From positions 29,045 to 93,044 of the forward strand of contig JASAMV010006866.1 in NCBI GenBank assembly GCA_030248065.1: a stretch of 64,000 nucleotides of DNA. Direction: 5' to 3'. Below the pieces are notes generated by a model. It saw only the letters and a program-made list of their open reading frames with translations, was not told where the DNA came from and did no database searches. The translations under genes and the position numbers were made by a program. Position 1 is the first letter of the stretch. Each line of letters begins with the position of its first letter. This document shows positions 24,501 through 36,500 of this stretch, piece by piece. The stretch comes from Rhynchonema sp. JSB1_4. Its lineage: Eukaryota > Nematoda > Chromadorea > Monhysterida > Xyalidae.

Positions 24501-25620
24501 GGTTGGTCAGAGTTTTTACATTTTGTAATTTTATGTTTATCTTTTATTTTATTTTCTCTCCGAGATACTTTTCATTGAGATTATCAAAAAATAAAACACC
24601 ATGTTCGCAAAGCTCTCATCTCTTCACTTTTCCATTTTATCGTGTGTGCTTCCAGCAAACAATGAACTTCCAGTTTGCAGCTTGTTATTTTGTGATAAAT
24701 CATGGGATTGCGTTTGGGCACTTGCGTATCATTAAACCGAACAGCGTGTGCGTTGTTTTCAGAAGGTTCGCACAAGATCCGTAATCAGGCACTGCAAATC
24801 CGCGTTGATTATCAATTGCACGCGTGTTATATGGATGTGGATGGCAAGGTGCAGACGCGAAAGTATGAGTACAACATCAGACGTAAAGCCAAGCAACAGC
24901 ACTGGATTGAGAAAAGCACGCATATTGTTAGTGGTCTTGGGTTTGTTTTCTTTATTTTTGCACTTTTTATCAACACCAAATATCTTTGTAGATGCGACTA
25001 TCCTATTCGTACATGCGAGCATGCCCGGATTTGGTTAAATACCGTTGTTGCATCACAACCAAGGAATCGTATTTACAACAAGAAGTGGGTTTCTTCTCCG
25101 TTTTGTTTTTGTCATACACATGCTTCGTGACAAAAAATTCAAACTAATCTTTATTCAGAACTGTCGCAAACTGACCGGAATGTACTACTCCGGCGCCAAG
25201 CACACAACGAAGTTCGATATGGTACTGATCTACTATTTCTGGATATGGAATCCACGCCCTTTCCGTCTCGTAGGGTATAAGGTTAGTTACTTTTGAATTG
25301 TTCTGTAATGATGTTACAAGTTTTGTTTTGCATAAAATTAACATTGCAGCTCGTTTGTGAAAACAGGTCGAAACGGGCAACATGAGCAGGCTGTACAATT
25401 CACATTACAGGTGACACCAACATCAGAATGGGACAAAGGCCCGCTGCAGCGATCGAAGAAGAAGCAGCGAAACTCGCTGCCTTCGCCGGGCTCGGACTCG
25501 ACTGACGCTGGGCAGGAACCTGCAGATCAGTATATGCAACCTGGCGCAGACTATGACGCGACCATGGAGGATGAATCGTTATTGGGTGTATTGGCTGCTA
25601 ATGACTTGCCGTCCGCATAA
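18510..25620 (+). CDS. array gene 1: zinc-finger double-cassette protein
   Basis: Exons 18510-18682, 20731-21080, 21329-21572, 22188-22323, 22694-22817, 22915-23036, 23133-23225, 23300-23511, 23703-23834, 24230-24501, 24763-24926, 24992-25084, 25159-25281 and 25411-25620 join without a phase error into about 815 residues. Residues ~31-55 hold a C-x2-C-x11-H-x4-H finger (CEFCAGLFPLPTLDSHIQLG). A linker with a nuclear-localisation-like RKRQRR follows. Two cassettes follow (from exons 3 and 9), with landmarks NGPF, ITWLP or VTWLP, PYLxS, CPDLVK and a tyrosine/tryptophan-rich motif ending PRRFTI or PRPFRL. The last exon gives an acidic tail (DATMEDESLLG). Intron 1 (2 kb) is packed with G-run, hAT-like and LINE remnants; the Harbinger-like MITE 21797-22063 sits in intron 3. 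In cassette 2 two exons (WLP and DRSK parts) are fused. I know no family with this cassette. Confidence 0.8.
18829..19382. mobile_element. G-run inverted-repeat element 2 (composite)
   Basis: The ends CCGTAAAAACCTAAATAGAA and the complementary right end are flanked by TA. Inside are repeats of GGGGGGG-CTCTATTA type and, near 19250-19266, an extra internal copy of the terminal sequence, so two elements appear joined or nested. It lies in intron 1 of array gene 1. Confidence 0.6.
20031..20180 (-). mobile_element. LINE fragment (same element as 28297-29169)
   Basis: About 150 bp match an internal part of the LINE at 28297-29169, including the region encoding FLAAAQLREHPCHD. The reading frame is interrupted. 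It lies in intron 1 of array gene 1. Confidence 0.6.
20265..20660. mobile_element. hAT-like G-run element, degenerate copy
   Basis: The left side reads TAGTGGCTG followed by long G runs and a TTACCCCCCTC segment; the right side ends GCCTGCCACTAC. The interior has the short TACCTCTCACA-type repeats seen in this family's relatives. No target duplication is preserved. It lies immediately upstream of exon 2 of array gene 1. Confidence 0.4.
21797..22063. mobile_element. PIF/Harbinger-like MITE with AAAAAGC repeats, copy 2
   Basis: This has the same GGCCGCTCTCTGACAAAAGC termini as the copy at 16357-16771, here flanked by a perfect TCA duplication. It is 267 bp, shorter than copy 1 because fewer AAAAAGC heptamers are present. 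It lies in intron 3 of array gene 1. Confidence 0.75.
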
Positions 25621-26033
25621 ATTTTGTATATTTTTTGCAAAAAAACATACATTCTTGAAAAAATTGACAAGTTTGCAAAATATGAATCTTGTGCACATAG
25701 AATGTTTTCGTACTGTATCCTGTTATGTTCTTCTTCTGTGGGTTGGCTGTGTGGTGCAAAGTTGTTCACATTTCATTAGGTTACTATTCTTGTCTTGATC
25801 CATAGGCAAATGTTCTCTTGTACTATTGTGATTTTTTTGGTCGTGGTATGTGTGCAAGTTTTGTGATTTCTTTTTCTTCATTTTTGATAAAAATTCTGTC
25901 TATTCGCAGCTATGTACATTTTCATAACGAAATGGTTACCGTATGGCTTCCTGGACGCCTATTTATGAGCGTCGTACTTTCTCCCATAGCGAATGATAAA
26001 AATGGCTACATTGATTAATTTTTCATCCCAAGA

Positions 26034-29000
26034 ATGTCTCGTCCCCTGCTTCCTTCCGGTTCTGGTACTGGTACGCCAGTGAAAGTCTTCGAAGAATGCC
26101 AATTCTGCACTGGTTTATTTCCGCTGATAACACTTGACGCACACATTCGATTGGGTCATGAAGCTGAGTGGGAGTGAGTTTGGCAATTTGGTTGTTGATT
26201 GAGTTGGTTTGAATCGCTCGGCTTTGAGTGAATTCGTAAGCGCGGGCAGTCTTGCTGGTCTGTCAATAGTAACGTCGATTTTTGCCGTTCATTGAAATTA
26301 CGACATGCTATTGCTCAGGAAGTTGTGAAATTACACGCTGCTATTTGAGCATGGCACAATACCTGTTTCTATGTTTTATACACATCTATGCATATAAGTA
26401 TTTCTGTACGTTATATTTATGCCCAATCTTTATATTCATATTCCAGAAGCAACAATCGTCTACTGAGCCCGATTCGTCACGTATTCGCCGTCAAGCCCCT
26501 GGACAGCCGTTCGATCTTCAAGAATCCACTTGAATTTGACCCATTACGTTTGGCACGAAAATGTCGGGCACTGGCCCCTGCAAAGAACGGGGATAAAACA
26601 ACACCGAATGTCATAAAGAAGGAACCTTGTGTCACCCCGGGAGATGCCACTCCATCTTCTTCCCATAATCGAAAGGAGGCCACGAGCATTCGGGCTATCG
26701 AAAAAACCGAACCCTCTCCCTGTACGGACAAGGTGATTGTGCGCATGTCACCGGTGCCCGACTCCGACCATGACGCCGATCCTGCTGAACCCGACTCAGA
26801 TCACGACTCGGATGCCAGTTATATGGACGAATCGAGGAAGAGAAAACGAAAGAAAAGGGAGGACGACAAGATGGAACCACCGGTGCAAGACAAGGAGCCC
26901 TGGAGGGAAGAGATACCGGACGGAGACGAGCACCCGCAGCCATACGTCGGCCAGAGACCAGGATTCGAACGGTTGATGTCTGAGATTTCAGCTGACATCA
27001 GTTGCAATGGACCTTTCGCATCGACGGAGAAATTCATCAGACGAATGCATGAGATGAAGGATGCGAAATTTGTCAGGTTGGAATGTTTATTTGAACATTT
27101 CTTGTCTAAACGTTTCAGGTTGATGTGTTGATCGCTAAAACGATTACTGTTTTCCCTCTTTGGGGCGCACAGGCACAGCCAAGGCCGAAACATACCAAAA
27201 AAATTTGAAAAGTAAAAAGCAGAATCGATGAACGTTTCGAAGTGTGTATGCGCCCTTTTTAGTCACATGATCGGGGCTGGCCATTTTCTCGCAGTGAAGA
27301 ACATCTACTATTCTGACATGTACAACGTCGAATAGGGCATAAGGGACCAAACTGTAGGTCGTTGTGTTTTCACTGTATGCTGGAGCTGGAGCAAGATCAC
27401 CGTAAAAGGAACCGATTGAACAATTTCTTTCCAAATTCAGAGTTCTACAACCGCTACAATGCGAGACCACATCAACGGGTGTTACGTGGCTGCCCCTGGC
27501 CAACATGAATGTCTATATAGCACTCAGTTACATGTCTGAGTCGAGAAATCATCCGTACCTTCTGAGCAGCAAAATGCCCGCTCGTGTGCCCACCGACAGG
27601 TCAAAGGCGTATCTTTTTGATGTGGATGCAATTAGACAACAAAAGCCCCAGGCGCGCATTGATCTGAGAGGGGATAACAAGGATTGCGGTAGGTGTTAGG
27701 GATTGGGATGTTGTTAGTGAGACTGGCGGCAACTTGAACTTAGGTATTGGCCCGGTTTTGCTTTGAGCACTTTTCATTAGTACACAACCGGCATGAAAGG
27801 CTTCATTAATATACATAAGTATGGATCGGATTTGGCTGTGGGTGTGTGCTACCTCCAACCGCGTGGGTGTGGGTTTGTGTTGCACTATAGTTGCAATTTT
27901 TCCGGAAAAATATGTTTACTGAAAAAAACCGTTTTTTTTCGATATTTTTTCGAGCCAAATTTGGGCACCGGTTCAAATGGTGTATATTTGACACATCATG
28001 CGCTAGAAATGGTGTATGAAAAGGAATCCTGTTCAGCAAGTGCGAGTAAAAGGGCTGGAAAACACTTGAAAAAGTATGTTTCTGCAGTAAAACTGGGTTG
28101 TTTCCCATAATTTTGACACTTTTTCAGAAAAGTTCAAAACCCGCCGTGCAATTGTTCCGGAAAAATATATTTCACTGAAAAAAACGGTTTTTTTTCGTTT
28201 TTTTTCAGGAAAAAAAACCGTTTTTTACCTGCAACTATATGTGGCACTGACAACTGTGATTGATTGATTGTTTGCCAACGTTCGGTTGTCGTGGTCTCAT
28301 TGTTGACTGAAGATGTCCGACAGATCTTCTGCGCATTTGATCGGGTTACGCCACAGATCGTTTAGGCTCGTGGATACGGGTCGGCTCTTGCAACGAAACA
28401 GATGTTCGACCGTGTCAGGCTCGGTGCAGCATCGAGGGCACACGTTTGGTATGTTTGGGTCGATGCGATTGCGATATGAGTTCAGCATGCGGCAGTGCCC
28501 ACTGCGTAATTGCGCCAGGGTGCATCTTGTACGCCGATCCAGCGACTCTTCTTCTGGGTTGATGTCGGGTGGTTTGGTGCCCAGGACCCGATTGACGCTG
28601 AGTGCCGCCTTGTCCTGGGAGACGAAGTCTGTGTGGATCGCTTTCAGCGTTTTGCCGTAGTCGTACTTCTTCTTCGTCATTATGGTGTTGCATTGTACAA
28701 CTTCCGCGAATTTGGACTGAAAAGTAGGTCGACGTTTGGCTTTCGTGTGAGGGTCAGATGTCGTATCGTGGCAGGGATGTTCACGAAGTTGCGCTGCCGC
28801 CAGGAATTGCGCGCTGACCATGTCGAGATGGCGGTTGACAGTCAGCTGCTTGCACTCTTGGTGAAGGTGGTCTGTATTTGACATCAGATGACAGCCGGAA
28901 ATGACCCTCAACGCGGCATTTTGGGCTGGCTGGATGCGGTCAATGCCCTTCTTGTTCGCGGTTGGTTTCCATACCGGCGCAGCGTAGTTTATTATAGACT

Positions 29001-32000
29001 TGCTGATGGCATTGAAGGTGACATTGAGGGTCTCCTTGCTTTGTCCCCAGCTAGTGCCTGCCAGCGCCTTTAGGATTGTGCCAGCGCCTTTACTGACAAC
29101 TGTGCGGGGGTGTGGGTTTTTCTGCGTGGGTGACCAAGGCCCACACAGTGACAACAAAATCTTGTCCATCCTTGATTTTTTTCATCGCAAATTGACACTT
29201 TTGTTTAAACATAAAATTCCCAGAAATAATTTGCTCTAAGGATCAACAGCAAAGCCTATATGGACCTCGTGCAAACGTTCGCGCGAGATTTAAAGATGTG
29301 GGTCTGGGTTGTTCGGCAACTGCGTGGTGTGGGTGTGTGCGTTTTCAAAGCCGTGTGGGAGTTGGTGTGAGTGTGTGGGACCTCCTAAATTCCGATCCCT
29401 TCCTTACTCTTCGTCAATTTGTTTTGTCGCCGTAGCGAAGCATTTCACCATTTCTTCAGTGACTCGCAGGTCCCACGGCAAACATGTTTCAACGCGTGTA
29501 TTTCTGTAAGCAAAAGGAAAACGGAGGATGGATGGCCGTCTATGACTGGGCGGTGAAAACGGACAAACGATATCCGGAAATGAAAGAGAAATTCACGCAT
29601 CTGGTTCATATTTTTTTCGCATTTCTGCTTGGTACTTGACTTAGTTTTTACAGTATCAAACTTGGTGATCGGTCTTGTTCGGTCTATTTATTATTACGAC
29701 TAATGCTACTTGGTCATTAACCTCGACCAGTGTTGGCAGTTTTTTATTATCCGGATGCGCTGGTAGAAGTGAAAATTAGCGTCTTCGGGCCACTTATTTA
29801 GTCATGAATTATTTTCACCCGTTTCATTGATTGCATAATTAATGTAATGTATTGACAGCTTACATGTGCCCTCACAGCGCAAGAGTACTTGTTTCTTGGT
29901 GCGTTGAAATTCAGCGCTTCTTCACTCTTCTCCTTTTACAGGCTTACATGCGACGCGTGCGCGTCAACTCATGTCCGGATATGGTAAAAACTCGCGTTCT
30001 CATCACATCATATGACAAATACTTGAAACACAAGGTGCGTTTCTTTGGTTTTTTCTTAAATTTTTTTTCAGCTGTCGGCCGTTATCTGTAATTATCAGCA
30101 CCCGCAAAATTAACGCATGTAGTGAGCGTCAGGAAACACTTTCATTATCCGTTTCATAAAACCCAGCGCAAAAACATCAAGCCTTTCAAATGCCAGCTGA
30201 CTGCAATCATTTTATGCTTGGTCAGAACCATTACTTTCTTGTGCTGCCTATTTTCTTGAAAGCTGATGAACAAAGAATCTCGCTAGAGTCCGGGAGGCCG
30301 TCAGACGATCAAAACAAGTTGCTTTCATTCACTGTCTAATTGAATATTAATATCAATCCAAAATTATTTTCAGGACAATCCCAAAACGGCTCGCAAGCAG
30401 TATACCGAGTACGATTTCGAAGTGGTCTATTATTGTTGGGTTGCCAATCCGCGACCATTCAAAATCATTGAGGGCGCCAAACAGTCATGTGGCAGAATGA
30501 CGCTAAATCCGGAATTGTTAAAATCAGACGAGGAATCTGATCAAGAAGCTGATGGAACATTAGGTGCGCCTCCGAAAAAGAAACGACCAAAGGGAGGCCC
30601 GTATCGGAAAATTGCGGACAAGGAAGCCATGCGACGGCTGAGAGAGAGGTTGGTGTGGTTTTCAAGTTGCTTGGTTGCTCAATTTGTATTTTATATTACT
30701 TTTAAACCGGACCAACAACATGTGTTGTCTGACCCGGAGATGGTCCGGACCGGCCTTGCTTTCGTCTCGACTGTGCTTGATTTACTGATGACCTCAATTC
30801 CGAGTTCAAGTTCTACTTTCGTTAGAGTTCAGCAGTTGTAGTGGGAATACTTTGTTCCTTTGTTGTTGCTCAGGTTTCAGTTGCTATAGTTTTTAGTAAT
30901 TGTCTTCCTTCTTTCTGAAAACATTTCTGCTCAAAAGCCGGACAGCCAGTAAAAATTGGAAAACTGGACAAAATTAGTTGACATTGTTCAGATGTAGAAA
31001 TTGCTTATAAGTCGCAAGTACATGAAATAAACAGTGCCAAACTGTAGGATTGTGCTTGGTCATCCAACGTTGGTCAGCAAAGACACTCATCGAATCGACA
31101 ACAGCGGTAATGGACCGTATCTGGACTTCGATACGTTCGCTGATCGGGTGTTGGCGGCGAGAAAGGCCCAACCGACAAGGTTCATTGATTTCCTTTTAGG
31201 TGTTTTTTCCTTTTTTGTTTTTTCCTTTTTCTTGACAAAGAATTATGGTATGTCTTTGAGCAACGGTGTCGCAAATGAATTTGCGTCGAAATCCCAAGTC
31301 GGCCCAAAAGATCCGTGTTTCAAAAGGTTGATTGGGATGCGTTAGCTGTTCGTCTGTTCTGAGCAAATAACCTTACCTGGTGATTGCCCAACATTGCTAA
31401 GCTCAAAACTGTAACTGACAGTAAATCTCGAAACGTTAAAACTCGGAAAAGGTCGCGTTACCACTGACTGGATTTGATTTGGTCACTAAGTTTGACGTTT
31501 GATGAGTACCAACTATAAACTGTACCATGCCCATGTTTTAACAATATTTCATTCAATCAAGCCCCAATTTGCAGTCTGGCACCGGCCAATCAATGCGTGA
31601 ATATCAAGGGCACCACATGGATTCCACTCGATCTGTGCAACAACGTGATTGCAATGCAGTATTTGACCAGTGTAAAAGATCGGCCGTACTTGTTGAGCTC
31701 GAAACTACCCAAAGAAGCGCCAGCCAATAAATCCAGTTGTTTTATTTTCGATCTAAACGCCGCGCGACGCAAAGATCCGAAGACCAACTGGGAACATGAA
31801 GCGGCAAATGAACGTTGTGGTTGGTTTTGGTGGGATATTTCTAATGATTTCATTAATTTCTCTGGCTTATGAAAGTTGCCTTTTGGGAAGAGTTACGTTC
31901 GAGATCGTAAGGTGCGCCAACCGCGCGAAAAATTCGAATGGTCATAAAATGGCTGTATCTGACGCGCGAAGTGCGCGATTTTTTGGCTTTTGAGGTGTGC

Positions 32001-33190
32001 CAGAGTAAAGTGCTGCTTTTTGGGCCATGAAATAAGCTTTTTTCTTGAAAGTACGCCAGTGATTGCTGCAGGTGTGGTGACAGATCTGCGCAATGAGTAC
32101 AAACTGTGTCGACAGCAGCCTGATGGCAAATGGCATTTCACACAAGTCACCGCGCGGGAGATGGCCGAAATGGATGGTGATGATGTGGATCTTAGTGGCG
32201 CTTTTGTGGTTGGTCGCAATGTTTCATGCTGACATGATCGGCGACCGGCAGTTTTGGTCTTCAATAGACAATGCTCACTTTAACTAAATTAGAAAATTAA
32301 CTGCGGATTGGGACGAAAATTTGCTCACTCTCAAAGGGCGCAACGGTAATGACATGTTTCGTTTCGATGAAATGAAATGTAATGAAATGAATAATGCAAG
32401 AACATTGCAACCAGTGTTTTCTTTGTTGCAGCTTCGTGCCAATCAAAATTATTGTCGTTCTTGTCCCGATCTATTGGTGTCGCGGTACGCGGTTGTCAGT
32501 CTCAAACTGTTCATCGAGCAAAGCGTGAGTTTCCTTTGTCTGTTAGTCACATCGTTATGGGCGAGGTTTTATCTCCGCTGAATTGAAGTTGACCCTTAGA
32601 AACATGATCTAATCGTTCTTGCAAACCATAATCGCAGAAACATCGCCTGGAAGCGGGTGAGATGGAATTGGGCAAACATTCGCGCAAGAATCCGATGCGG
32701 TTCGACTACGCAATGACGCATTACTTCTGGGTCGGTCCGCCACGACGGTTTACGATCATCAAACCGGTGCGAAAGTTCAAAAAACCACAAGGTCAATTTG
32801 GTTGGGGTGGGGAAATATTTTGTCACAAGTGGTTAAATTCGAGGATGTTGTTGTAGTTCAGTTTTGTCGATTGATCTGGAGAACAAAAGTTCAGGTTAAA
32901 AAAGAAAATAATGTATTGGTGTTATAGCGTTGGTCGAGACTAGTGGCAGGCATTTGAACAGATCAAATAACGGAAGGCAAAAATGTGCCGTCAAATGATT
33001 TTCAGGCGTGGCTGCGTACTGGCTCAAAGTTCGTCGGCGGAGGGAAGGTCTACCGAGCTCGGATGATGAATCAGAAGCAGAAGAAGCGAACGACAGTGGG
33101 GATAACGGCAAAACATTGGATATGGTTGGGAATGGATACGATGCAACCTACGAGGATGAAGAGTTGATTGGGGAATTTGAAGGACTTTGA
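26034..33190 (+). CDS. array gene 2: zinc-finger double-cassette protein
   Basis: Twelve exons (26034-26173, 26447-27076, 27441-27688, 29470-29603, 29942-30034, 30374-30648, 31048-31179, 31575-31819, 32072-32208, 32432-32524, 32638-32791, 33006-33190) join in frame into about 821 residues. The finger is CQFCTGLFPLITLDAHIRLG with the second His next. Exon 2 fuses the linker exon and the cassette-start exon that are separate in genes 1, 3, 4 and 5; it encodes a long acidic, Ser-rich linker with a basic patch (RKRKKRE). In both cassettes the WLP/IPL and DRSK/NKSS parts share one exon. Cassette landmarks include VTWLPLANMN, VPTDRSKAYLFD, SCPDMVK and VVYYCWVANPRPF. The tail is acidic (YDATYEDEELIGEFEGL). 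The 1.8-kb third intron contains the LINE at 28297-29169 and a MITE. Function unknown. Confidence 0.8.
27885..28246. mobile_element. TATAGTTGCA inverted-repeat element
   Basis: The left end TATAGTTGCAATTTTTCCGG and the right end (complement TATAGTTGCAGGT) bound ~360 bp rich in AAAAAACGGTTTTTTTTC words, which also form internal hairpins. A related right end lies at about 19940-20030, again directly beside a LINE fragment. No coding capacity. Confidence 0.5.
28297..29169 (-). mobile_element. 5'-truncated non-LTR retrotransposon (Jockey-like LINE)
   Basis: An open frame of 290 residues matches the C-terminal third of a LINE reverse-transcriptase ORF. It includes the post-polymerase region with KSIINYAAPVWKP, NAALRVISG and HLDMVSAQFLAAAQLREHPC. 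It ends with a CCHC-like region CPRCCTEPDTVEHLFRC and a short tail. Those landmarks are typical of Jockey-clade elements. The polymerase catalytic motifs and the endonuclease are absent, so the copy is 5'-truncated and dead, though the remaining frame is intact and therefore young. It is antisense inside the third intron of array gene 2. Confidence 0.8.
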
Positions 33191-33510
33191 CTCGCCGATT
33201 GCTTGTTGCATTTGGCCAATCACTCACACAACGTGTATGATTTTGAATTTCCAAGCTGTTTTTATTGTGATCAGTCTTTCATGTTATACTTTGTTTATTG
33301 TTGTGTTGTGTTTGTGGACGTTTGGTCATTTTTTCGACAAGTCATTTGGATAAACTGAAATGCTTGGTCAAACCATTCTTTGTGTGATTCGACGAATTTG
33401 GTCGCGTATAACCCACCCGGCAGTATTTTGCCCGGGTATCTGACAGAAACTCGTTTATTTCATTTCTACAGCTGATAATTTCACTGATTGAAGCACTAAC
33501 TAAACCAGTT

Positions 33511-36500
33511 ATGCTGTCGGCATCGGGCCGCTTCGAACGCTTGAGCGAAGAGGCTCGGGCCAATTCAGATAACATTCTGATCGACCCAGATAAAATCCAA
33601 GTTTTCGAAGAATGCGAGTTTTGCACCGGTTTGTTCCCGATGGATATGCTGGAACGACACATCAAACTTGCGCATGAGCATGAACTGACGTGCGTTTGGC
33701 TTAATTCGTTTTTTTTGTTTCAGGATCAGAATTTCGTTGCCATTAATTACATGTCACAACGAGTTATTGAATCAAACAATTCAACCATCCTTGATCATGA
33801 TAAACCTTTTTTTATATTTATTCATCAAGCTTTTTTTATTATTCGCAGTTTTGTTTCCGGCTGCGACGTTTTGAGAGAAATATCGACGGTGGAAAAGGTA
33901 ATTATCCAACCTGTTTAGCGACCACTGCAAACATCGTGCATTTCTTGTTTTCATATTTCAGTCTGGTCTCTGGCCAACTAGCTGCCGTCCGTAATCTATA
34001 CGCCGTGTCAAGAATCGACGCTAAGAAAATGTTCCCCGACATAGACTTTGATCCGGATCGCTTGATGCGGAAAACGACCAAAGTCTGCACGTGTCTATTT
34101 AAAGGCCGGTTGCACCTTCGAACAGCTTACTCCATCATTTATTATCACTCATTTTGTGAATCCATTCTAACCAGGGTTTGATTTGTGCTAACACTTAAAA
34201 ACACGAAGCCAAATTTTGCAGGTTAATGTAGGTTTACGCTGGTAATTTGGTTTCTGTAGACTGGGCCCTGCCGGACTACCACGCAGTCATTATAAGGGTA
34301 TAAGGGTGATCAATACGAAGTGAGCGGCAGTTTGAGGGGCCAAAACACTAGCGTTTGGAAGGAAATGATTTGCTGTACAGATGGTTATACTATAAATCAC
34401 TATCCCCTCTGCCTTGCGCTAACCGTGACTATCTTTCAGACGACCCCACAGTGCGTGGTCAAAGCACGTCAGCAATCAGCGTGATGAACATAGATGAGGG
34501 TAGTGATATTGACCTCAGTGACATCGACTACAGTCCCAGGAAGAAACCACCGAAGAAGAAACCGAAAACAACGAAGAAGAGGTTTCGTTTGTTTCGTTAT
34601 TTTGTCCACATTCTATGACCTCGTATAAGTTAATAACCATTGTGATCGGTAGGGTTCGGTTTCGCGTTGGCCACTTGGCTTTGTATTTATTAACGGTAGT
34701 TCACGGCGCTCTGCACTGGTGCCGATCAGTGGTGTCATTGAGAAATCGAAAATATCCCATACCCAGCCCAAATTTGGGCAAATGTCCCATACATAGTCCC
34801 AACAATCAAACATTCCCATGCCCCGGGGGTTGCCCCAAAAATCGAAAAATTCCCCATATCCAAGGGGGTTTCTGAGAAAGTAACCCCACAAATGTTCTGA
34901 AAGTGCTAAAAATAGGTCTAAAAGTGTTTGAAACCGTGTTTCCTTGCATAAACAAGCGATTTTTGACATTTTCAAGCAAAAGTGGTCACTTTTGGTGCTT
35001 CACGAGATGAAAAAGCCATTTCTAAGGGGGTGTTTGTTCCAAAAATGAAAACTTCCCATTCCCCATACCAGGTACACCACTGATGCCTATGCCAATAGTT
35101 TATTTTCCTTGCAGAATCAAGAAAAAACTGACCGAAGCGGTCGTCCCGGGCATGTCTCGTCCGATCAATAAGTCGCAATTCTGGGATCATCGTGAAGTGA
35201 TCATGAGGGAAATAGGACCCGCCAGCATCGAACAGTTCTGCACACAGCAGTTCTTTGAGGCTCGATTCATGGAAAATGCTGACGCGCTCTTTCGTGGGTG
35301 AGTGCGTGTGGCTGTTCGCGTGCTGTGGTGAATTTTTTATTCTTAGCTGTATAGTCCAACCACGAGCTCATGAGACGATTTTTTTTTGAAGTTATCTTGT
35401 GCAGATCCAATAATGTTCCCGTTCTTATGAAAGTTTTATTCAAGTGGGTCAAGTTCAGAGCTCGACTCGTGAGGTTATGGCAGGTGATAAGCCATGGCTG
35501 TGGATGATTGTAATTCAGCTCATGGTTATGTATCTGAAAATTTGCCAGCCAGACCAAGTTTCATGTGGTACCTATTCAAATAACCCAGTATTGATAAGAA
35601 TCTCAATACCAAATTTGGTGCCCAAATAGCCACAAACACACCACCCTGACTGGCTGGAAGATAACCACCAGTTCTCTGGCACAGCGTGTTGTCCGAGTCA
35701 GACTGCAAAGTGGACGAGTCCGGTGTTACGTGGTTGCCACTTGAGTTTGTCAATCACAACATCGCATTCCCGTTCCTGATGGCTGCCAAGGACAAACAAC
35801 CGTATCTCATGTCGAAACTGTTTCCGAAACAGGTTCGTTTTTGAATTTGGAGTTGGTCTTGTTTTGCAAATGTCAAATAAATTTAAATTTCTGTGCTTTG
35901 CATCTTGTGTGCTTGTACTACACCTGAGCCTTTATCTTTATCAGTTACTATGGTATGAAGAATATTCACTACGTACAACGATAATTTGGACGTTAACATC
36001 AGAGGGACCAAACTAGTGCTCAAAATGCTCTGTTTTTCAGAAAGGTTATTGGTGCCAAATTTGGTTGAAGCTAGTGATGTGATCGTTAATAAACTCATGG
36101 ATGGGCGGTATTACGTTGCAATTCAGTGATTGCAAGACATTTTTCTTAGCTTGCATTCATGAAACTAACGAAACATTCTATTTCTCAATAAATGCCGGTG
36201 AATCTTTCACCGTTGCAGGTGCCATCCGATTGTTCCAGCGCTGTGATTCTCGACATATCCGATATGGCGTTCACAAAAATGAATATGAGACTGGCGCTCG
36301 AAGATCATTTTGGTTGGTTGGTGTTTCATTCTTTTGCAATTCTTTCACTCTGTCTGCGGTTTAGCCTTTTTTCGTGACATGATTGGGAGTTGGGATCCAG
36401 TGGTGTCGTTGGGGGGGGGGTTCGGGGGGGGTTACCCCCCTGGTATGGGGTATGGGAAATCGGCCGGGGGTATGGGGTATGGGAAATGTTTCACTTTTGG

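Noticed and set aside
28313..29239. Plus-strand open frames over the LINE
   Set aside because: Shadows of the minus-strand LINE coding sequence.
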